The notes under the pieces are model-generated. The model saw nothing but the letters and a program-made list of their open reading frames with translations. It was not told where the DNA came from and made no database searches. A stretch of DNA of 15,857 nt from an uncultured Collinsella sp. GTDB lineage: Bacteria > Actinomycetota > Coriobacteriia > Coriobacteriales > Coriobacteriaceae. Shown in pieces: positions 1 through 5,480 of this stretch. Every line of letters starts with the position of its first letter. Position 1 is the first letter of the stretch. Where the stretch lies: the NCBI GenBank assembly GCA_900542235.1, contig UQNB01000044.1, forward strand, positions 1 to 15,857, given 5' to 3'. The translations under genes were made by a program, and so were the position numbers.

Positions 1-166
1 AGGCCACATTAAGTGGCCTTCGGCTCGTGCGGAATCTACGGAAAACTCGCCCTGCCCCTCCCGACCGGAGCTACGTTGCCTTTGTTGCGAATCCTCGTGC
101 CCGTTGGCCGGCGCGCCCCACGCATAACCCTTAGGTCGGTGGGCTGATGGGTTGGGTCCCGTTGGG
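1..166. other. Intergenic region downstream of the aminotransferase, with an edge hairpin
   Basis: No coding region is supported here. Positions 1-19 form a perfect 7-bp inverted repeat, AGGCCAC and GTGGCCT, around a 5-base loop. Read on the minus strand it lies downstream of the aminotransferase stop, about 150 bases away, so it could be the end of a terminator. The bases that would form a T-tract lie outside the window, so this cannot be settled. The rest is GC-rich with no convincing promoter, RNA gene or repeat. Confidence 0.35.
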
Positions 167-1303
167 CTACAGGGTTGAAAGGAAGGTGGACAGGCGGCGA
201 AGGCCTTCGTCTAGGTCTTTGTCGGAGACGCAGTAGCTTAGGCGGATGTGGCCTTCGGTGCCGAAGCAGTCGCCCGGGACTAGGGCTACGTTTGCCTCTT
301 CGATGGCTTTGATGCAGAAGTCTTCGCTGGTTAGGCCGTACTGTTTAATGCTGGGGAAGGCGTAGAAGGCGCCGGCTGGTTCCACTACGTCGAGATCCAT
401 GGCGTTTAAGGCTGCGAGTACGCGTTCGCGGCGGGCTCGGTAGACTTTGAGCATGGGGGTTGGGTCGACGGTGAGGGCTTGAGCTGCGGCGTCCATTTCG
501 AAGGAGACGGCGCTCGATACTAGGTATTGGTGGGCCTTTGCGATCTCGGCGATGACGGGGGCTGCGGCTGCGAGCCAACCCAAGCGCCAGCCGGTCATGG
601 CCCAGGGCTTGGAGAAGCTCTCGATGATCACCGTCTGCTCACGCAGCTCCGGGTGTCGCTGGGCAAAGCGCTCGTAGCCGTCCACATAGACGAGGCGGTT
701 GTATACGTCGTCGCAGACCACGTAGATACCCGTCTGTTCCGCCACGCGCGCTACGGCATCGAGTGAGGCCGCGTTGAGGATGCAGCCCGTGGGGTTGTTG
801 GGCGAGCAGATGACGATGGCCTTAGTCGCCGGCGTCACGCATGCACGAAGCGCGTCCTCGTCAATCTGAAATTGCGCAGGCTCCGTATCCAAAAAGACCG
901 CCTTGGCGTGGTTGGCCACGACGATGCTTTCGTACAGGCCAAAGGCCGGCGTGGGGATGACGACCTCGTCGCCGGGGTTGAGCATAGCCATAAATGTTGC
1001 CGACAGGGCCTCGGTCGCGCCGTCGGTCAGGATGACCTCATCGGCCGAAAACGCAAGGCCCGCGTCCCCCATGTAGGCAGATAACGCCTCGCGCAGGGCG
1101 GGGCGACCGTTGTTCGGCGGATAGTGCGTGTCACCGCGGTCCAGTGCGGCGGTCACCTCGGCGCTAATCACATCGGGCGTGGGAAAATCGGGCTCGCCGA
1201 GCGCGAGCGCGATGCACCCCGGATGCTGGGCGGCGAGCGCGTTGATCCGGCGGATACCGGAGGGCTTGAGCGTGGCAAGCGAGGTATTCATGGGCAGACG
1301 CAT
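167..1303 (-). CDS. PLP-dependent class I/II aminotransferase
   Basis: A 378-residue fold-type I aminotransferase of the aspartate/aromatic group, expected to be cytosolic and to move an amino group between an amino acid and a 2-oxo acid. The family landmarks are in order: SPNNPTG (167-173, Asn holding the cofactor), CDDVY (197-201, Asp pairing with the pyridine nitrogen), SFSKPWAMTG (229-238, Lys232 as the Schiff-base lysine) and GWRLGW (Arg240, phosphate contact). Length is usual for the family. The start at 1303 has AAAGGA six bases upstream; a second Met at residue 5 lacks a better site. It diverges from the 1397 gene across 93 bases. The substrate cannot be assigned from sequence. Oddly, codon choice changes sharply near residue 260: the last third uses CTA for leucine and GAA for glutamate, the first two thirds almost never do. 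The reading frame and family motifs stay intact. Confidence 0.93.
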   Translation of the reverse strand: MRLPMNTSLATLKPSGIRRINALAAQHPGCIALALGEPDFPTPDVISAEVTAALDRGDTHYPPNNGRPALREALSAYMGDAGLAFSADEVILTDGATEALSATFMAMLNPGDEVVIPTPAFGLYESIVVANHAKAVFLDTEPAQFQIDEDALRACVTPATKAIVICSPNNPTGCILNAASLDAVARVAEQTGIYVVCDDVYNRLVYVDGYERFAQRHPELREQTVIIESFSKPWAMTGWRLGWLAAAAPVIAEIAKAHQYLVSSAVSFEMDAAAQALTVDPTPMLKVYRARRERVLAALNAMDLDVVEPAGAFYAFPSIKQYGLTSEDFCIKAIEEANVALVPGDCFGTEGHIRLSYCVSDKDLDEGLRRLSTFLSTL

Positions 1304-1396
1304 GGCATTCCTTTCGTGAGGGTTGCACTAGGATAGCGCGGCGGAGCGCCGTCATACGGTGTAACCTAAACGGAAACCGACCGGAAAGGAGGCGGC

Positions 1397-2068
1397 ATGG
1401 AGACGACCGCACGCGGCGATGTACCAAAAACACTGCATAACATCGCGTTTGTCAGTATTTCCGAGAGCGCCGATCTTGAGTTTTTACTCTGGGACCTGCA
1501 GGATGCCATCGCCGCCTATGCACAGCTTTCCGGCACTGTGCTCCCCCACCCGGTCGATTTGGAGGCGGATGATTCCGGCAGCGTTGCCGGTGCCGCCGAT
1601 GGCATTGTGTTCGCCGTTGAAGATGCACCCAATGATGAAGCGATGGCGCCCATTAAGCAGATGCTCGACCGCTTTGGCGGCGCAGGGACGCGTGCCTATG
1701 TTGTTGTCCAGGCCGACGTCGGCGGCCTCGAGCGGGCGCACGGGCTCGTCGTGCGCCTGCGAGCGGCGTGCGACCTTCGTGGGCTGTCATGGTGCGGCGG
1801 CGTTGTCGTCTGTACCGGCAGCGGCTTCGCGGCGCTTCGTCGCTCCCCGCGCATGGGACTCTTGCGGCGACCGTTTTCGGAAGCGATGGATAAGCTTGTG
1901 GGCGCTGTGCGCATGGGCTGCTCCGTCAAGCATGCACAGCGACTTGGCGGTGGCAATGCCGCCAACGTCGACGCCGACGGCATGGTTTGCGCCGAGCCAG
2001 CCGTGCCCGCGCCGATCTGGCGAGGCGTTCTGAAACACCTCGGCGCCCGCACTCAATCAATAATCTAA
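1397..2068 (+). CDS. Uncharacterised protein, possible flavodoxin-like fold
   Basis: A 223-residue protein that I cannot name with certainty. The start is secure: AAAGGAGG lies five bases upstream of the ATG. There is no signal peptide or membrane segment. The pattern ADGIVFAVED (about 67-76), a following helix ending in LDRFG, then AYVVVQADVGG and a glycine-rich WCGGVVVCTGSG strand, and finally SEAMDKLVGAV, recalls the second half of NAD(P)H-dependent FMN reductases and flavodoxin-like oxidoreductases. The usual N-terminal FMN-phosphate loop (T/S-rich after the first strand) is not visible, so it may not bind FMN in the standard way. It is transcribed away from the aminotransferase and runs into the convergent glycosylase gene with only one base between the stop codons. 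The fold assignment is inference; the gene itself is well supported by its ribosome site and codon usage. Confidence 0.75.
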   Translation: METTARGDVPKTLHNIAFVSISESADLEFLLWDLQDAIAAYAQLSGTVLPHPVDLEADDSGSVAGAADGIVFAVEDAPNDEAMAPIKQMLDRFGGAGTRAYVVVQADVGGLERAHGLVVRLRAACDLRGLSWCGGVVVCTGSGFAALRRSPRMGLLRRPFSEAMDKLVGAVRMGCSVKHAQRLGGGNAANVDADGMVCAEPAVPAPIWRGVLKHLGARTQSII

Positions 2069-2069
2069 A

Positions 2070-2633
2070 TTAATAAGCTGCCCAGTCAACGGCTTCACTC
2101 CAACGCTCGACAAGCCGCTCCAAACGCCACGCCGCGTTGGCAGGACTCGTCGACGGCAGCACGATGGCGGGTAGCCCCGTCCGCTCTTGTAGATAGCGTT
2201 TGTAGAGCCGCCCGGCCGCGCCGCCGTTGCAGATAACGACCTCAATCGGCGTGACATCGGTAATGTGCTCGATATGCGCCGGCACAACGTTGCGAATGCT
2301 CGCGTCGCTTGAGCCCTTGATGTCACAGCTCTCGATCACGTCCCACAGGGCCACACCGCCGTTGAGCAGCATAGCCCGCTTGGCAGCAACCGAGGCGTCG
2401 AGCGTCGCGGGCTCGCCGCTCGCCAAAGAGTCTCCCTCGTTGGGCGGCACGGGCACACCGAGGCATGCGGCCATCACACGCCAAAAGCGATTCTGAGGGT
2501 TACCGTAATAAAAGGCATTGGCACGCGAGAGCACCGAGGGAAACGACCCCAGCACCAAAACGCGCGAGCGCCGGTCGAACACGGGCTCAAACCCATGCTC
2601 AATATGTTGATAGCCCTCGTCAGACACAGGCAT
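2070..2633 (-). CDS. DNA-deoxyinosine glycosylase (uracil-DNA glycosylase superfamily)
   Basis: A 187-residue protein of the hypoxanthine-DNA glycosylase branch of the UDG superfamily, expected to remove hypoxanthine (deaminated adenine) from DNA in base-excision repair. Visible landmarks are VLVLGSFPSV (25-34, the water-activating and phosphate-binding loop region), FYYGNPQNRFW (41-51, typical of this branch), and a C-terminal LPSTSPANAAW (159-169) that fits the base-flipping loop. It starts three bases after the stop of the glycosidase gene, so the two are probably co-transcribed and translationally coupled. Its own ribosome site is weak (a GAGAG stretch within the end of the upstream gene), which fits coupling. 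Coupling a repair enzyme to a glycosidase has no obvious biochemical logic and may be incidental. Length is close to the family norm. Confidence 0.88.
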   Translation of the reverse strand: MPVSDEGYQHIEHGFEPVFDRRSRVLVLGSFPSVLSRANAFYYGNPQNRFWRVMAACLGVPVPPNEGDSLASGEPATLDASVAAKRAMLLNGGVALWDVIESCDIKGSSDASIRNVVPAHIEHITDVTPIEVVICNGGAAGRLYKRYLQERTGLPAIVLPSTSPANAAWRLERLVERWSEAVDWAAY

Positions 2634-2636
2634 GGG

Positions 2637-4013
2637 CTAGGCTCTCAGCAGATAACGCACCTCATAGGGCGCAAGTTCAAGGGAGCCCGGCAGCTCGACC
2701 GTGGGTGCATCGTCGGCAAGCAGGTCGACGAAGGAGCCGTTGAGTTCGCCGGCTCCAAAGGTATAGGGCTCGTTCACGGCATTGACCGCCACGAGCACCG
2801 TCGCATCGTCGTAGGCGCGCTCGAACAGCAGCTGCTTGTTCTGGATCACCACGTTGCGATAGGCACCATAGTTGAGGGCACGGGCCGCCGCGTCGTCTGC
2901 CGAGCGCAGGTGCGCGAGCTGCTTGATGAAGGCCGTCAGCTCGTTGGGCGCAGGCTCATCGAGCGCAGGTCGCAGCGCCCAGTCACCATCGGGGCCGCCC
3001 TTTTCGCCAGGAATCCCCCACTCGCTGCCATAGTAGACGCACGGAATGCCCGGCATGCCAAAGAGCATGCCATAAGCGGGGCGCAGACAGGACTTGTCGG
3101 TAAGGATGCTCGCCAGGCGCGGCACATCGTGGTTGTCGACAAACGACAGCAGATGCTTGCCGCGATAAATGCACCACGGGTCACCGCCAAACTGGCGATG
3201 CAGCGAGTGGGCGATCTCGAACATGTTGACCGAGTTAAAGCTGGAGTACAGGCCCTTGTAGCACTCGTAGTTGGTGCAGGAGTCAAGCATCTCGTCATTG
3301 ACGATCTGGTTGTAGTCGCCGTGGAGCGTCTCACCAATCAGCACAAAGTCGGACTTGAGCTCACGGGTAAAAGTATGCAGACGACGCATAAAATCGCGAT
3401 CGAGCATATAGGCGACGTCCAAGCGCAGGCCGTCGATGCCAAAGCCCTCGGCCCAGCGACGCACGGACTCAAGCAGGTAATCGACCACGGCGGGGTTTTG
3501 CAAGTTGAGCTTCACAAGCTCAAAATGGCCTTCCCAGCCCTCGTACCAAAAGCCGTCGCCATAGCAGGAGTCGCCGTCAAAGCTAATGTGAAACCAGTCC
3601 TTGTAGGGCGAGTCCCACTTGCGCTCCTGAACATCGCGGAAGGCCCAAAAACCGCGACCGACATGGTTGAAGACGGCATCAAGCACCACACGGATGCCAT
3701 GGGCATGCAGTGTCTCGCACACGGCGGCAAAGTCGGCATCCCCACCCAGGCGACGGTCGATATGGCGCAGGCTGCGCGTGTCGTAACCGTGACTGTCGGA
3801 TTCGAGCGGCGGGTTAATGAGCACAGCACCGATGCCGAGTTCCTGCAGGTAGCCGGCCCATTGGGCGATTTTCATAATGGGAGCATCGGGGTTAGGCGCG
3901 GCGTTGGCAGCCTGGGCGAGTTCATCCTCGGCAACGGGCGCGGCGTTTTCGCGCGGAGCTCCGCAAAAGCCCAGCGGATAGATCTGATAGAACGTCGTCT
4001 CGTATGCCCACAT
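2637..4013 (-). CDS. Alpha-amylase family glycoside hydrolase (GH13)
   Basis: A 458-residue GH13 enzyme acting on alpha-glucosidic bonds, most like cytoplasmic maltodextrin-type glycosidases: there is no signal peptide and no N-terminal starch-binding domain. All four GH13 regions are present: DAVFNH (112-117), GLRLDVAY (195-202, Asp199 nucleophile), GETLHG (Glu228, acid/base) and FVDNHD (291-296, Asp296 transition-state stabiliser). A short C-terminal beta domain follows. The frame is open upstream to 4145, but I chose the ATG at 4013. It has GGGAGG five bases upstream and begins MWAYETTFYQIYPLGF, where the GH13 barrel begins. The extra 44 codons would run through the palindrome at 4081-4147 and look non-coding. 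A TACAAT box at 4050-4055 suggests a promoter of its own. The exact substrate, such as maltodextrin, pullulan fragments or cyclodextrin, is not decided by the sequence. Confidence 0.92.
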   Translation of the reverse strand: MWAYETTFYQIYPLGFCGAPRENAAPVAEDELAQAANAAPNPDAPIMKIAQWAGYLQELGIGAVLINPPLESDSHGYDTRSLRHIDRRLGGDADFAAVCETLHAHGIRVVLDAVFNHVGRGFWAFRDVQERKWDSPYKDWFHISFDGDSCYGDGFWYEGWEGHFELVKLNLQNPAVVDYLLESVRRWAEGFGIDGLRLDVAYMLDRDFMRRLHTFTRELKSDFVLIGETLHGDYNQIVNDEMLDSCTNYECYKGLYSSFNSVNMFEIAHSLHRQFGGDPWCIYRGKHLLSFVDNHDVPRLASILTDKSCLRPAYGMLFGMPGIPCVYYGSEWGIPGEKGGPDGDWALRPALDEPAPNELTAFIKQLAHLRSADDAAARALNYGAYRNVVIQNKQLLFERAYDDATVLVAVNAVNEPYTFGAGELNGSFVDLLADDAPTVELPGSLELAPYEVRYLLRA

Positions 4014-4049
4014 AGCAACCTCCCGGCAATCTTTCACGCAACGCCATCC

Positions 4050-4055
4050 ATTGTA
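4050..4055 (-). promoter_or_regulatory. Probable -10 box for the GH13 gene
   Basis: On the minus strand TACAAT matches the -10 consensus at five of six positions and lies about 37 bases upstream of the chosen start codon. No good -35 match is found at 16-18 bases; the upstream sequence is TTTTGGGGG-like. Treat as tentative. Confidence 0.4.
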
Positions 4056-4080
4056 TGCCCGCCGCGCATCCCCCAAAATA

Positions 4081-4147
4081 AGTTGCGGTGAAATAGGGAC
4101 TGTTGAGACCAATAAACCGGGCAAACAGTCTCTATTCCACCGCAACT
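4081..4147 (-). repeat. Long imperfect palindrome, REP-like, possibly doubling as a terminator
   Basis: Two 24-base arms (4081-4104 and 4124-4147) are inverted repeats with 22 of 24 positions paired, around a 19-base loop. The left arm begins AGTTGCGGTG and ends GGGACTGTT; the right arm mirrors it. It lies between the sotB-like stop (4163) and the glycosidase start. Read on the minus strand the hairpin is followed by TTATTTT, so it can end the transporter transcript. Its size, the GGGACTGT core and the two non-complementary positions resemble dispersed REP elements associated with IS200-like REP transposases; that origin is inference. The palindrome near 15723 has a similar layout. Confidence 0.75.
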
Positions 4148-4162
4148 GATGAGGGAACGTGA

Positions 4163-5359
4163 TTAGGCGACGGGCTTTGCGCGGCGTATGGCCGGGAACA
4201 GCACCGTAATGGCGAGGATGACGCCCACGACGGTAATCGCCCCGCCCGCAAAGCCAATCCAGGCGATACCGGGGCCCGACACCACGGCGCCGCCGATCGC
4301 GGTGCCCGTGCCGATACCCAGATTAAACAGGCCCGAGAAAATCGACATGGCGACAGCCGACGAGTCCGACGGCGTGTACTTGATAAGCTCGGCCTGGAAC
4401 GCCACATTGAAGGCCGTGGCGCAGCAGCCCCATAGCGCGCAAACAGCGAGAACGGCGACGAGCGACGGTGCAACCGGACCCATGAGCAGCAGAGCCACAG
4501 GCACGCCGGAGAGCGTGATAGCCAAGAACGGGAACCGGTGCCCGTCGAACAGGCGGCCGAACAGCCAGCTGCCCACCAGGCCGGAGCAGCCGAACGCCGT
4601 CAGCGTCATGGTGATGGCGCTTGCGTCGACATGGGCGACCTGCGCTAGGAAGGGCTCGATATAGCTGTAACCCGCGTAGTAGCCGGTCGCCATAAAGACC
4701 GTGACCGCGTAGAGCGCAATCAGGAACGGGTTCTTGAGCAGCTCGGGCAGCTGTTTGACGGTAAAGCGCTCGCCCGCCGGCATGGCCGGGAACACGGCGG
4801 CCTGGTACACCACCGCAGCGGCAGAGAGGGCCCCAACCACGGCAAACGTCATACGCCAGCCCACGGCCAGGCCAATGGCGCGGCCGAGGGGCAGGCCAAA
4901 GATCTGCGCGATGGACGAGCCCGTAGCGATCATGCTGATGGCGAGCGCCCCGTGACGGGTGTCGACCAGGCGCGAAGCCATGATCGAGGCGACCGACCAG
5001 AACACGGCATGCGCGCAGGCGACCACCAGGCGCGCGCAGACCAGGATGGGATATGTCGGTGCCACAGCGGACAGGAACTGACCCAGAGAAAACACGGCGA
5101 GCACGCCGAGCAGCATACGCTTGAACTCAAAGCGCGAGGCAAACACCACGAGTGGCAGCGACAGCAGCATGACGCCCCAAGCATAGACCGAGATCATGAT
5201 GCCTGCCTGGGCCTCGGTGAGCGAGAACGACGCGGCGATATCAGTCAAAAGGCCGATGGGCATGAACTCCGACGTGTTGAATACGAACGCGCAACAGGCG
5301 AGCCCGATAAGCGGGAGCCACTGCTTGAGCGTAATGCCGTCATGCCTTGCCTGAGTCAT
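4163..5359 (-). CDS. SotB-like sugar efflux transporter (MFS, DHA1 type)
   Basis: A 398-residue inner-membrane transporter with about 12 hydrophobic helices. It follows the E. coli SotB/YdeA pattern closely. FNTSEFMPIGLLTDIA matches the first helix and loop, AHAVFWS and LIATG-like MIATGSS follow in helices 4-5, then LGLPLGR-like FGLPLGRAIG with GWRMTF, YSYIEPF in helix 7, and FSGLFNLGIGTG in helix 11. SotB exports arabinose, lactose and IPTG using the proton gradient; the substrate here is not known. An in-frame Met lies 29 codons upstream, but I chose the ATG at 5359 because GGAAAGG lies six bases before it and because the -10 box at 5393-5398 puts the upstream codons outside the transcript. 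The neighbouring glycosidase suggests a sugar-related role, but each gene seems to have its own promoter. Confidence 0.85.
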   Translation of the reverse strand: MTQARHDGITLKQWLPLIGLACCAFVFNTSEFMPIGLLTDIAASFSLTEAQAGIMISVYAWGVMLLSLPLVVFASRFEFKRMLLGVLAVFSLGQFLSAVAPTYPILVCARLVVACAHAVFWSVASIMASRLVDTRHGALAISMIATGSSIAQIFGLPLGRAIGLAVGWRMTFAVVGALSAAAVVYQAAVFPAMPAGERFTVKQLPELLKNPFLIALYAVTVFMATGYYAGYSYIEPFLAQVAHVDASAITMTLTAFGCSGLVGSWLFGRLFDGHRFPFLAITLSGVPVALLLMGPVAPSLVAVLAVCALWGCCATAFNVAFQAELIKYTPSDSSAVAMSIFSGLFNLGIGTGTAIGGAVVSGPGIAWIGFAGGAITVVGVILAITVLFPAIRRAKPVA

Positions 5360-5392
5360 ACAAAACCTTTCCGATTGTCTTGAGCGGGGGCG

Positions 5393-5422
5393 ATTATATA
5401 GCAACGGCCCCGCATCCGTCAG
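5393..5422 (-). promoter_or_regulatory. Promoter of the sotB-like gene, overlapping the feoB terminator
   Basis: On the minus strand a perfect TATAAT (5393-5398) is preceded, after 18 bases, by CTGACG (5417-5422), which matches TTGACA at four of six positions. Transcription would start near 5386, leaving a leader of about 26 bases before the ATG at 5359. The -35 box falls in the loop of the terminator hairpin 5405-5439 and the spacer covers its distal arm. Confidence 0.65.
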
Positions 5423-5439
5423 CGACAGATGCGGGGCCG
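5405..5439 (-). terminator. Intrinsic terminator of feoB
   Basis: A perfect 12-bp stem (5405-5416 with 5428-5439, CGGCCCCGCATC) encloses an 11-base loop about 40 bases after the feoB stop. The tail on the minus strand is TTGCTATATAAT, only moderately T-rich, so termination may be partial. The tail bases also form the -10 region of the next gene. Confidence 0.75.
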
Positions 5440-5480
5440 CAATCAACTCGATACGCAGAGGTTACGCCGTCAATAAATAA

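Noticed and set aside
2595..4091. 498-residue open frame antisense to the GH13 gene
   Set aside because: The other strand carries all four GH13 catalytic regions. This frame has no family features.
4014..4145. 44-codon N-terminal extension of the GH13 protein
   Set aside because: It runs through the palindrome at 4081-4147, lacks a ribosome site and precedes the normal start of the GH13 barrel. The ATG at 4013 has GGGAGG upstream.
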